Below are positions 46,049 to 57,900 of a DNA stretch of 64,000 bases, in pieces. A program made the position numbers and the translations under genes. The stretch's first letter is position 1. Every line of letters begins with the position of its first letter. The notes under the pieces were generated by a model. The model did not search any database and was not told the origin of the DNA. It saw only the letters and a list, made by a program, of their open reading frames with translations. The DNA is from Macrophomina tecta. Its lineage: Eukaryota > Ascomycota > Dothideomycetes > Botryosphaeriales > Botryosphaeriaceae. The DNA is taken from contig JAKSGN010000043.1 of the NCBI GenBank assembly GCA_024180945.1, positions 1,674,001 to 1,738,000 of the forward strand, read 5' to 3'.

Positions 46049-47299
46049 GGTGGCGCCGGCGATGCGCACCTCGTCAACTGAGCAATGGCACGCGTGCGCA
46101 GCAGGGGAACGCGGATGTCCGGGCTGCGCTGCGACTCGTCTCCCCGGTGCAGGTGTGGATGACAGGTTGTGAAAGGATACGGACAGAGATCAGGCCGGGC
46201 GCGGACGGTCGCTCGGATGCGCTGGCGGATGGTTGAGGGCAGGGATGGCTCGGCGCGTGTTGTCGATGCGGCGCGCGCAGGGCTGGGGCTGGGATGGCGA
46301 ATGGCGCGAGGGGCGCGGGGCGGGAGGGGGTTTTCTGGAAGGTGCGAAGACGGCTGCGGCTGGCGGACGGGGCCAATGGAGCTGGCGGCGGCGGCTGGCT
46401 GGGAGAAGCGAGGCCCTCGGGCTGGGTAGACTGGGTGGTGAGCGGCGGTAGTGGTGTTGATTTGTGGGATGTTAGCGGAGGCACGGCCAAGGGTTGCTCC
46501 AGCCGGGCGCTAGCAGTGGCAGCCGCGCGGGCTTGTCGGCGAGACGAGGCTCGGGTGGTGCGGGCGCTGGGGCAGGCTGGGACGTGGCCGGGACTCGAGC
46601 GGTGGTGCTGCGAGAAGAGCGCGAGGGCATGCGATGCGGCCAAGACGCCCCGTGACTTGGAGACGCAGGCGGGCTTGTGTTGTTAGAGGGGCTAATAATA
46701 GATCGGCCGTTTCAGAATGCTGGGCTGCTGCTGATCAGGAGCCTCGCAGCAGCAGGCAGGCAGGCAGGCAGGCAGCACTCCAGCCGCCGCGGAGACCACC
46801 ACCATGGCTTCCGCCCTTTGCGAACGCCCTCTCTCCACGCCCGCCGGCGGCGGCTCAAGCACCGGCGCACACCGGAGCGGTGCACCAGGGCGTCCCCGCC
46901 CTTTGCCAGCCGCCGCCGTCTGCAGCGCCCGCTATGATGCAACGCCCGCCCGCCCCCCACTGATTGGCTCAACCCTCCTCGCGCCCACGCGCGACCGTCT
47001 TAGCCCTCGCTGCCACACCTTAGCGAGCTGCCGCCCACGTGACCGTCGCTAGCGAAGCTTCACCTCAACCTCGCTGTTGCCGTTTACGCGTCGTCATTCC
47101 ACGCGCGTCCATCACCCTGCTCAGGTATGTGCCACTCTGTCCGCCCTCCCTCTTGCCCACTGCCGCCCGTCTTGTGATGATACCTTTTATTGGAGCTGTC
47201 CTATCCTTGTGAGGAGAAAACACTTACCGTATACGCAAATTTTCTGATCACCTCAGTCCTCTGCCCCACCATCGCACTCGTCCCCTCTCCTCAGTGCTA
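46049..47299. promoter_or_regulatory. Divergent NBP2 / SSU72 promoter region with possible SSU72 5' UTR intron
   Basis: GC-rich sequence between two outward-facing starts; long open frames here are chance. A (GGCA)n-like run lies near 46,755-46,775. A GTATGT donor at 47125 and an acceptor ending at 47294, five bases before the SSU72 ATG, could form a 170-base 5' UTR intron; this is inference from splice signals only. Confidence 0.4.
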
Positions 47300-48391
47300 A
47301 TGTCTACTCTGAAGCTCTCCAGGCGCATCATGTCGGCTGATCCAAGGCTACGCGGCAAGACTGCACCTGTTCCGCCGCCGCCGCCGCCTGACGAGTCGCC
47401 CGACACGTCCAGGGTGGCGATTGACAATATCGTATCTGTGACCCAGCCTAACCCCCAGCATGACGCAGATAGCTTCAAGCTCAAATTCTGCACCGTGTGC
47501 GCCAGCAACAACAACAGGTATGTCCCGCAGCTGCGGCGGAGGACGTTGCGACATGTCAATGATGCCGGGAAACGAAGAGCTGCGTGCCTTGTATATATAC
47601 GTCCCATCAATTCACCACTGTGCATCCGCTGCCGCCACCGCATGTGCTCCTGCTGTACCTGATACTTTTCGCCAACCGCTACCCACAGCCCGTCCCTCTG
47701 AAGCTCTCGCGACTGACCGCTGGTGTCTTCCAGATCCATGGAGGCACATCTGCAGCTGTCTGCTGCCCAGTATCCCGTCATCTCCTTCGGTACTGGTTCT
47801 CTCGTCCGCCTTCCCGGTCCAAGCATATCCCAACCTAATGTCTACGCTTTCAACAGCACCACCTACGACGCCATGTATCGCGAGCTTGAATCGAAAGATG
47901 CTCGGCTCTACCGCGCCAATGGCATTCTCAACATGCTGGATCGCAATCGAAACACGAAGCGCTATCCTGAACGCTGGCAAGACTGGCGCGTCGGTGTCCC
48001 GCGCGTCAGTCACAAGGAGGACAAGGGAGCGATGGGGGTCGAGGGAGGTGTGGTCGACGTGGTTATTACCTGCGAGGAGAGGTGCTGGGATGCCGTTGTC
48101 GATGACTTGCTCAACCGAGGGAGCCCGCTCAACCGGCCGGTCCATGTCTTCAATGTCGACATCAAAGATAACCACGAAGAAGCCCTGGTCGGTGGCAAGG
48201 CCATCCTCGACCTAGCGACCAGGCTCAACGAAGCTGCAAGAGAGGAGAGAGCTCTGAAGGGCCCCCAGGGCTGGGACAGGGGCCAGGGAAGTGCCAGGAT
48301 CGGTTTTGATGAGCGCGTGCCGGAAATTCTGGGTACCTGGCAAGAGAAATGGCCGAATCTGCCCGCTCTCTGGACGCTGGCATGGTTCTAG
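47300..48391 (+). CDS. SSU72: Ssu72 RNA polymerase II CTD phosphatase
   Basis: Exons 47300-47517 and 47734-48391 give 291 residues; a second in-frame ATG at 47330 is an alternative start. A Pro-rich N-terminal extension precedes the phosphatase core. The low-molecular-weight-phosphatase-like loop is completed across the intron: CASNNN then R, followed by [20 protein letters not shown]. Later motifs are [38 protein letters not shown] and the catalytic-Asp loop [11 protein letters not shown]. Ssu72 removes Ser5/Ser7 phosphates from the Pol II C-terminal domain within the cleavage and polyadenylation machinery and is essential in yeast. The intron (47518-47733) is 216 bases, about four times the local norm. 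The repeat island starts shortly after the stop codon. Confidence 0.94.
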
Positions 48392-48560
48392 CTATTCATG
48401 ACTGGGGATACGATGCTCGTTACATAGCAAGGCGCTAGGGCGTTTACGATTCTAGGTTTTCTAAGTCGTCTAGTAGTATTGTTAGCTTATTATTTACGGC
48501 AAGTTACTGAAATATCGCATTTTCGAAAATTATTTACCGAAATATTAAAAATACGAGGTT

Positions 48561-48792
48561 GTTATTGTTATTGTTATTGTTATTATTTAACGTCCTTGTA
48601 GAGTCCGTGACCATTACAGCGGCCTAGGGCGATCTATATAGGGTCGGTATTAGGGTACATGGGTATTTCAGTAAAATAGCGTGCCGTAGGCCAATTGTTA
48701 TTGTTATTATTATTTAACGTCCGTGTAGAGTCTATAACTATTATAGACGGCCTTGGGCAATCTATATTATTATTATTATTGTTATTGTTTAA
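48561..48792. repeat. Three imperfect tandem units with (GTTATT)n and TTTAACGTC
   Basis: Units begin with GTTATT/TTATT runs at about 48561-48590, 48696-48716 and 48765-48790. Each is followed by TTTAACGTC, then a variant of TGTAGAGTC. After the first two, a related GCGGCCTAGGGCGATCTATA / ACGGCCTTGGGCAATCTATA stretch follows. On the minus strand these are AATAAC-rich runs, fitting the 3' tail of the LINE described next. Confidence 0.75.
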
Positions 48793-48799
48793 CGTCGGT

Positions 48800-50150
48800 A
48801 TAGAGTAGGTTCTAGGCTAAATTCGGTATTTAGAAGTAGGTTTAAGCTAGGATTTTTAGTTTCTAGTTTTTTCTTAAGCTCCTGTCGTTCTATATTATAG
48901 TAGGGGTATTTAAGAAAAAGGTGCTTAGGAGTTTATTTAGCGTTATTTAAGTAGGAATATCTATCCGTTTCGCTCCGGTTAAATCTATAAAGATAGAATC
49001 TAAAGTATTCGTATTCTATATTTAGCTAGTATAAGGCGCTAATTATATTTCTCTTTTTAGAAAGGGCGTAGATCTTTTTTCTTATTTTCTAATAATATTA
49101 CCGTAGATAACTAGTTTTAGAGCTTTTCTCTTAGCTTTTCGTAGCCTCTAAATGCTATTCCTATATAAGCGGTATTTTATTAAGTATTTCGTAAAATACT
49201 AAGCTAGTTTCGCTTATATTAGGGGTAGTTTTAGTTGTCTTTTTAGCTAGATAATCGGCTCGTTCGTTTCTATAGATTTTTAGGTGTTCTAGGACTTATT
49301 AAAGAATTACTAAATTACCCCTTTTTAAGTAGAATTTTACTAGCGTTTATAGCCCTTATAACGCAGCCTTATCCTAGGTTTTTTAAGGGGATTTTAAGCC
49401 GGTAGAGAGTGGCCTAGTTATCTATATAGACTCTAATATTTTAGAACGCGTATTTATTTTATATAGCTAGTTTAAGGGCTTAGATAATAGCTTTAAGTTC
49501 GCCGTTATATACGAGGTTACTAGGGTCGATATTATCTATCTTTTATAGAATATAGTTATTTCGGCTTATTTTTCTTTTATACTTATATCTACGCCTATCC
49601 TCTTTTCTTACGGATTAGAGCTAGCGTTAGTATAAATAAGTATAGTATTATTCTCTAGAATATATAGTTCTTACTTATAGCGTTCGGCTTCTTCTTCTTT
49701 AGATAGCTTTAATATTTTAACTAAGCAGGGCGTTTCTAGATTCTATAAGGCGAAATAGAAGAGTTTTATTATTTCTAGATTATTAGATCTAGTACTAAGT
49801 ATACTTCTTATATTTTAAAGCTAGTAGAATTACGTAAAAGCGTTATTTTTAGATTTTAATATAAGCTATTAAACAGGATATTTAGATTTTAGATAAAGTG
49901 CTCTAAGAGCGTATTTTCTAACGTTTTTATCTAGGTAAAAATATATAGGTAAAAGAATAGCTTCTATTTCTAGAGAAGTAACTAGTATAGTTCTATATAT
50001 TTCTAGTATTTTATATAGAACTAGGTTTTATAATATTTCCGTTTAGTATTTATTAAATATTAATAAGTAAGCTTGTATAAGCGTAGCTTATTAATATATT
50101 ACCTTAGATATTAGAATACTATCTAAGGTATATAACGAATATACCTCGGA
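48800..50150 (-). mobile_element. Degenerate LINE (non-LTR retrotransposon), 3' part
   Basis: Read on the minus strand from about 49,650 down, an RNase H domain is recognisable through stops. It shows an IYT(D to N)AS start near 49640, then NLKAII-ALKLAI and VYIDN-ATLYRL near 49,420-49,500 (dash marks a stop in place of Gln), and an RNERADYLAKK-type end near 49,250. This domain order is that of Tad1-like fungal LINEs. Upstream sequence to about 50,150 should hold the reverse transcriptase end but is too mutated for me to read. AATAAC-rich tails at the low-coordinate side agree with minus orientation. Boundaries are approximate. Confidence 0.55.
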
Positions 50151-51540
50151 GTTATAGTAGTAGCAACCTACGGTGGCAAACTATAGTAGTAAACTAAGGT
50201 AGCAAAATTTGCCACTCTATTTTACTAACTAATAACTAAATGGGTATAGCCCCTACTAAAATTCCTTTTATATATTATAAAAGTTCAACCATTTCTAGTT
50301 ATTACGATATAAAAATTATATAAAATAGATAAGGATTAGGGCTAGAATCTTATTTCTTATAAATCACCCTCGTTGGATTTCTAATATAGTATATCTAGAA
50401 GAATCTACTTATATAAGAAATAAGTATATATAAGGAGCTCTAGATAGCACTATAGTTTCGTTCTTTAAGACGCGCAATACTAATAAATGGAATATAAGCT
50501 AATAAAAGCTTTATTCTATCTTTTATCTTTTCTTTTATCTTTCTTTAATAAATCTTCTATCTACTTCTCTCTTAGAGAATTATCTTCTTCCGACTACTTA
50601 CTAGGCTTTATTATTTATAATATAGCTTAGTAATCCTCTATCTAAGCCTCAGCGCTTTATAGGTTATAAGCCCGGAGGACTAGAGAGATAAATTACTCTA
50701 AGAGAAAGTATCTATTCTAGTAATATAATTACCGAAAATAGAAACCACCTATATTCTTTAATAGGTGCTCGTGGCCTCTATAGTCCCTGCCTAGCCGTAC
50801 CTAAGTAATTAGGGCAAATACGGTTACTAGTAGTATAAAATCCCTAAGGAAACCTACTAGTAATAGGTATTTACTAATAGGCATTAACGTTATAAGGATA
50901 TTAACTTAGCGTAGTTAATATAAACCTTATAGCGCGTCTCCCACCTATTAAAGCAATTAAATATTAAGAGGAAAAGAGGAGGAATTTATAAAAAACTTCT
51001 AAAACCCCTAAAAGGCTATAGACTTTATTTAAGCCTCTAGAGTTTATTATAAAGACCTAAGCCTACTAGGACTTCTAAAAGGCCTAGAGTATATTATTCT
51101 AAGTCCTAGTCCTAAGGGGACTTAAGAATAATAAGTTATTAACTATATTTAGCCTTAGGATACCTAAACCTAAGAACTAAAATATTTATTCTAAGCCGAA
51201 CTTAAGTCCGTTATAAATGAGACTTCGGCATTACTTAGTACTATTATAAGGCTTATATTTTACCTATAAATAGTACTAAAGTTATTATTAAATAGGCTAA
51301 GGAGAAAATCTTTTCTCTTAGCTAACTTATCTTTATTAGCCTTTAATCTACTATAAGGCTAATAAAATTACTTTATAGCTCTATCCTTTTAAGGAGATTT
51401 AGGATAAGAAGCTATTCTAATAGATATAAGACCTACGTATTCTAGAAAAAGGGGGAACTCCTAGTATATAAGATGTAAGACATTCTATAAAGGACTAATT
51501 AAGCATTTAATTAGATCCGTTATAAGGGGGTTTATATATC
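50151..51540. other. AT-rich sequence, possible 5' LTR and leader of the copia element
   Basis: No protein homology can be read. An AATAAAAGCTTTATTC-like stretch near 50,500 and a TTATAGGTTATAAGCCC-like stretch near 50,655 could be the R region and a mutated primer-binding site of the copia element whose gag starts after 51,540. This is speculative. Confidence 0.25.
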
Positions 51541-51627
51541 GTTAAAATAGCCGATTCTATACTTAAAATCCCTAAGCTCTAAGGAAGTACTAATTGGGAT
51601 TTATAGTTTATTAGAATAGAATCTATT

Positions 51628-52358
51628 TATAATGGCGGCCTCTTCCACTGGGCTTTGGAATCGCCTAGCAGGGTTAGGTAGCTGGAGGGTTTACCTTAAA
51701 GGACAAGAGAAGGGTAAAGGATTAGAACGATGGTAGTAATCACGTGATATGTCGGTGCGCGGTGCGCGTTAGGCTTGTTACCTCTAATAGTGTTGTATTG
51801 GAACTTTGAGTTGACCACGAAGGTCAAAGTACTACCTAATGAGTGTGTCTATATACTGTAGGAGAGTTGTGACAATCTGGGTCGATACAACTGGATCAAA
51901 GCAGCTGGATCAATGGTGTGGGATCAGTATCCTTGGATCAAGTTGATCCCAGTGGGTCCTTGTGGGGCCCACGTGACCCGGGCGCTAACGCCTGCTTCCT
52001 GGAACCCGACTTTTGACTTCCTTCTGCGAACGATAGCGATGTTCACCTTGTTCACTATCGCGTAACGTACTCTTTTGTCGGTTTCCTGGGTTCTGCCAGC
52101 GGCCCTCGCTAAGGGAGCATTATCCCTGCAGGCTACAGTTCCCCTGTGCCTCCGTCTGGTCTTTCCCGTGCGGGCCCTGTTCCCTTGAGGGAATCATTCC
52201 CCTGCGGGATCTGGCAGCGTTGCTTGTGTCCTGACTAAGCTTCTTAAGCGCCGTTCTCCGGTGGTCAATATTCCCTTGCGGGATTTCTTCCCGTGAGGAT
52301 TTCTGTCCCTTGGGGGATATTTGCCCGTGCGGGACTGTCGCCCGTGGGGTTCGTAACA
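51628..52358 (-). mobile_element. Solo LTR (gypsy-type family), weakly mutated, in copia gag
   Basis: The reverse complement begins TGTTACGAACCCC and ends at the mutated equivalent of GGCGGCCGTTACA-type sequence. It is flanked by the 5-base duplication CTATT at 51623-51627 and 52359-52363. Its composition is near normal, with CpA and TpG present, unlike the copia DNA around it. Removing it with one CTATT copy rejoins the gag frame exactly. It is related to the copies at 60719-61514 (opposite strand) and 61515-61929. No internal retrotransposon sequence accompanies it, so it is a solo LTR left by recombination. Confidence 0.9.
52122..52356. repeat. Array of short CCCGYRCGGG-like palindromic motifs in the LTR
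   Basis: About nine variants of TTCCCNTGNGGGA / CCCGTGCGGG occur at roughly 20-35 base spacing (for example near 52168, 52187, 52199, 52270, 52286, 52307, 52323 and 52340). Each can form a small stem with a 2-base centre. The same motif type recurs in the related LTR at 60719-60970. Confidence 0.75.
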
Positions 52359-54955
52359 CTATTCTAATAGAAAAAGGTTATTATAATATAATAACCTCTA
52401 CGGCAACCGAACTAAGTCCTACCGAGGCTAAATAAGCTTCTAAAGTATCCGCTTTAATTAAATTAAGCCTCGGTGACGGCCCCTTATTATAAACTAAAGG
52501 TATAAGGGATCCTAGAGAACTATAGATAGCTCTAAAGAATCTATATAAGCTATACGGCTTTAGTAGCGAGTTTCTTATTATAAAGGAACTAATTAACACT
52601 ATACTAGCCAGAAAAAAAAGGAATCTAGAAGCGTATTTATAAGAAATAAAGTGCTTAATTAATATCCTTATCTCTAGGGATATTTAGTTACTAGATAAGT
52701 TTATAGCTGGTTTAGTACTAAGTAATCTATCTAAGAATTACGAGTAAACCGTAGCTATAATTATATAGCAAATTCGATCTTCTAATAATCTAGTATTAGA
52801 AGATATCTTTATATAACTAATAGATAAAGGGTGCTAGCTTAAAGGCACTAGAACCTTTAATAAACTAGAAGATAAAGATATAGAAATATTCTTAAATACG
52901 TCTAAATTTAATAAAAATAAAGGCCCTAAAACTAAGTGTCTATAGTGTAATAAATCTGGCTATAAGAAAGATAAATACTAGGTAAAATACCCGCATCTAA
53001 AGCTAGATAATAATAAAAAGAATAGCTATAATAAGTAGTCCGTAAATAATACGAATAATAGTAATAAGAAAGATAATTCTAAATTAGAATTAAGCCTTAT
53101 AACTAAAGAATCTCTTAAGAAATATATCCTTAATACTAAGGATAGTAAACCTTAGATTCTAGATTCCGGAGCTACTATATATATTTATACTTATCCGGAT
53201 CTATTTAAAGAGTTAAATAATACTCCTATAGCTATTAAATAGGGTGAGGGCGATAGCTAAATAAAGGCTAAGGAAGTAGGTTATATAAATATCTACTTCC
53301 TAAATACTAATAAAAAAGCCTATATAAATAATATTCTATTAGTCCCGAAAATAGGAGTTAACCTACTTTCTCTTACTAAGATAGTAGAGAAAGGCTTTAA
53401 GGTTAATTTTAAGCTAAATCTATTCGAGATCTATTACTCTAGTAATAAGTTATTTGCTAAGGGAACTTATATAAATAGCTTATCTATTTTAAATCCTAAG
53501 TATCTGAACTATGCTACGGGTAATATTAAGCCCATATATAATACTATATAGCATAAGCGTCTCGGGTATATAGGAAATAAAGCCCTAGAATACCTTTCTA
53601 AGATTACAGAAGGAACTACCTTAGAAAATAATAATAGTCTAAAAATAAAAGACTATAAAGTCTGTATTAAGTCTAAGATAACTAGGAATATAAGTAAGAT
53701 TTCTAGTACTAAAGCTAAGGACTATTTAGAAACCGTTTATCTAGATATAGGTAGTCCTATTAAGCCTATAACTATATGAGGTTTTAGGTATTACTTAACC
53801 TTTCTAGATAATGCTACTAGTTATCTAGAACTAGAGCTATTAAAGTCTAGAGAAGCCCTTACTAATTATCTAAAAAGCTTTATTATTAGAGCTAAAAATT
53901 AGTCTAATAATAAGGTAAAAAGGCTCTATTTTAATAACGAGTTTAAGTTAAAAGAAATAGATAATTTAGCTAAAAAAAGGGGTATTATATTAACCTATTC
54001 GACTTTATATGCTAAAGAGTAGAATAGAAAAGCTAAATAGGTAAATAGAATCTTATTTAATAAGGTACGAGCCTTATTAATAAGTAGTAATCTTTCTAGA
54101 AAGTACTAGGGAGAGGCGCTTCTAGCTACTACCTACTTATATAATAGAACTTCTAATAGTTCTATTAACTATTAAACCCCCTTCGAAGCTCATTATAAAA
54201 GAAAGCCGAATCTAGAAAATATTAAAGTATAGGGCTTATTATATTATAAAAAAGAGCCTAAAGAGCTAGTAACTAAACTAGACTCTAGGACTACTAAGTA
54301 GTATTTAATTAGTTATAGCTTAAATTAGTATAAACTACTAGACCTAAATACTACTAAAATTATCTAGGCTAGAGACATTATAATCCTTAAAAATAAGTTT
54401 TATAAAGACCTAATAATAGATAAGGAATTAATTATAGAAAATAAGCTAGAATTAAAATATAACTAATTAAATAATAGTTTATATTCTAATTTATACGAGA
54501 ACTTAACTACCGATTCTCGTAATAATATAGAAGAAAATCCTAGTAAAGAAAATAGCTAGGATAGCTTTTATAAAGATTTACTAGAGGCTACTTATAATAT
54601 AAAACTAGAAGAATATATATTTACTAGCTATAAAGAGGTTCTTAATTATTCTAAAAAAGACCTTTATTTAAAAGTAATACGGGACGAATATAACGGTCTA
54701 ATTAAGGCTAATTACTAGTAATTAGTTAAACTACCTAAAGACATACCTATTCTTAAAGAATATTAGGTTTTAACTAAAAAATATAAGGCTAATAGGACTT
54801 ATATTAAATATAAGGCTAGATAGGTAGTTAAAGGCTTTATATAAGAGTTTAGAGTTAACTATAAAGAAACTTTTACTAATATTACTAAGTCTATAATATA
54901 CTAGCTTCTACTAGTTATTATAGCTTACCTTAGCTAGTATATTATTAGAATACAG

Positions 54956-57900
54956 TAGTTGGTAAGAAGAAGGTCCTTTCCCGGGAATAATAGCGGCCTC
55001 GAGCCGCCTAGGAAAGAAAGGTAGTATAGCATAGATAGATAGCCACCGTTAAAAGGCGTTCTAATAATAATAAACTACTTTTATATATCTTATTTCCGAA
55101 GTCCTATAAGGCCTTAATTTATTTAGAAAGCGGATCCTAGCAACTAGTAGCTAAAAGCAAAAAAAATTAACTAAGCCCTCTAATCTGCTAGAAAGAATAC
55201 CTTCTACTAGAAGAGAAGCCTAAAACGCCGCTTACGAAAGTAGCGCTATATCGAACCCTTCGCACCCTAAACTATCGTACGGGAAGCCGTTCCTCCTCCC
55301 TGAAACCCTATTAACGATTTAAGACTTAGTATATAAGATGCCCTACCTGCCTTTATAGCCTTTACGATCTTCGCTTCTCTATCGCTAGCGAAGAACCGCG
55401 CTAGCTAAGGAAAAAAGCGGTATACGGCGTAAAAGGCGCTAATAACGCGTAAGAATATTTATAGCTACTTAATTATCTACTAAAAACCTAACCGATAGAA
55501 CCTAAAACTAGTATAATAACCGCGATATAAGTATTCTAGAGCGTCTACCGTAGTTACTAAATGCGATAGTCCGGATAGCGTTCTAGCTAGTTAGTTTCTA
55601 GAAGAAAAGACTATCTAATAGAAAAAAACTCGTCGCGACCCTCGAGATAGCTATACCGTTAGTATAAACGATTATTATATACTATATAAAGCCGAACAAT
55701 ACTTTCTTTCGTTCTTTCTAATATAATACTCGTAACTCTCTCGAACCCTCGAAAGCCTAATTAGCTAACTAGTATCTACTTAACTAGAATATTAAGGTTA
55801 ACGAAAAGAAACTAATTACTATAATGGTAAAATAGTTTCTTAAGAAGCTTAATTAACTTAATCCTATCTAAAATAAGAACCTCCGTAAAGATTACGAAAT
55901 AAAACGTTAGAAATATAAATAATAGTACGAAAGTAAATTAGTTTCGGAAGTCTAAATAACGCTAGCGGAACTAGAATCTTCTAGTCTAGTTATAATAAGA
56001 ACGGAGATACTAGAAGCGTTCGTAAAAACGATATAAGTATTATAGAAACCTTACCCCACTGCTTAGATTCTCTAAAAGAGAGTATAGCCTTAGAAAGTTA
56101 TTAAGTTATCGCCATCCACGACTTTCTAGATATCGGAACGACACACTAGCCGGGTAAGTTAGAAACTAGAGAACCGGGACTAGTTATCTTAGCGCCCCCG
56201 GTCGAGAGAACTGAGTGCGCCGGCTCTAAGAAGATTCTAGTAGTACTAAGGAGTAAAGTCGAAACTATTAGTACTTATACCTACCTAATTCTAAACGCTA
56301 GAAGGGTTTCTAGAAGAACTAGCGCTAGAGCTCGGTATAAGTAATTTCTTCCCCGAAGGATTATACCCTAGAGAAGAAAAGGAGCGATCCCCCCTAAGAA
56401 ATTTCTAACGTACTAAGAGTTAGCGCTTATATACTAAGTATAAAGTAGAACTACTTTTATTAAATCAGAGACGCTAATATAAGACTAAAGAAGCGGTATA
56501 TAGGCCTACTTCGCGAGATAAAGATATAAAAAGAAGACTCCGACGTAATAGCTATTATAAATACAAAGCCCCTTTTCTATAGCCCTAACCGAAAAACTCC
56601 TAAGCTGCGTAGTAAGGTTAATCTTTAGACATAATACTAATAGAGAGAATTACCGAGGTAGTAAGATAAATCGTTAATAAAGAGATTATATTAGCGAAGA
56701 GAAGAAATCGTAAAGTACGTACTAGGCTTATTAAATAGCTATTATAAAATAACTGTTTCTCGGCTAGCATTAATACCGGGCTAATAATATAACGTCGCTC
56801 GACTACCATTAGTTAACGATAACTAGAGGATAACGATTCCTCTAGCTTATTCTTCGAAATAAAAAATAGTAACTACGATTACTTTCTCGAAAGAAATTAG
56901 CGTATGGATTAAAGACTATCTCGCTACTTAAGAAGAAACTCCGCCTCGTTAGATTTAAAAGACTAGAGACTATGGGTAAAAGAGAAACGTCGGCGAATTC
57001 TATATAATAATCTAAAAGTAGACTTTAAAGATAAAGGCCTACTAAAGTACGATAAAGATAAGTTTAAACTAGATAAAGTTAGTTACTTCGACCCAAATCT
57101 TAAAACTACGGGTAAGGACGACGAAGATTTAGTTAAGAAAAATGGTAAACTCTACTATAGAAACGTTTATTAGTTTATTAAGATAGTTAAATACTAGCTA
57201 TACTCTAAAATAGAATTCTTAGTTAGGCGAAGCCTTTAGTAATACTTAAGAGAAACCGCTTAAGCGTAGTATATAGCTTAGCTATCTAAAACGAAACGTA
57301 ATTACCTAAGAGGTAGAAGAAGAATTAACCGTTAAAAAAAGAAACTAATTAAATGCTTTAAGAAGCGCCCTTTAGAAGTATAAAGAGAGCTCTAGAGAAA
57401 GTACTATAAACTATAAGAAGTAAAAAAAGAGCGCGCGATTAGAAGATTTATTATAGATTACGTCTAGTTAGCTTAAGATACCAAAATTATTCTAATTAAA
57501 GGTTAGCTTCTTTAAGCGTACGAGAGAATTAATATAAAACTCCGCCGCGACCTTAAACTACTAATAGAATTAACTACTATAGATGCCTATATCTATAAGA
57601 CCGAGAAAAAGGTAACTCTTTAGAGAGACCTAATCCGCGAAAAGAAAAGATAAGACCGTAGATGTAATTAGAATAATTTAAGAAATAGAGCGCGTTACGA
57701 TAACGATAATAGGCGAGATCGAGACTATAATTATAATCGCGACTGGAATAGAAACCAGTATAGAGACTAGTATTAGAATACTAACCGCGATTATAATCGT
57801 AACCGAGATTACAACTGAAACCGAAACCAAGATTACGATCGAGAAAGGGAGTAAAATTGCTACTATAATCGCGATAAAAAATAAGACCGAGATAAGAATA

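Larger units (their letters stand above)
51541..54955 (+). mobile_element. RIP-inactivated Ty1/copia retrotransposon, interrupted by a solo LTR
   Basis: The polyprotein is readable in order through stop codons. Gag starts at about 51,570 (IPKL-GSTNWDL) and is interrupted by the LTR at 51628-52358, continuing as EKGYYNIITSTATE. Next come the zinc knuckle C-x2-C near 52,945; protease ILDSGAT near 53,160; the gag-pre-integrase block VPKIGVNLLSLTKI near 53,350 and -HKRLGYIGNKALEYL near 53,550; integrase core about 53,740-54,170; and the start of reverse transcriptase (VIRDEYNGLIKANY, then KYKAR-VVKGFI) to about 54,950. Most stops stand where Gln or Trp is expected. Reverse transcriptase is cut off at about 54,955, where gypsy-type sequence begins. 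The element is dead. Confidence 0.85.

Noticed and set aside
47460..48215. 251-codon frame overlapping SSU72
   Set aside because: Alternate register of the SSU72 intron and exon 2; the Ssu72 motifs lie in the other frame.
52122..52356. CRISPR-like array
   Set aside because: Repeats are short, degenerate and part of a eukaryotic LTR also found elsewhere; spacers are not unique sequences of constant length.
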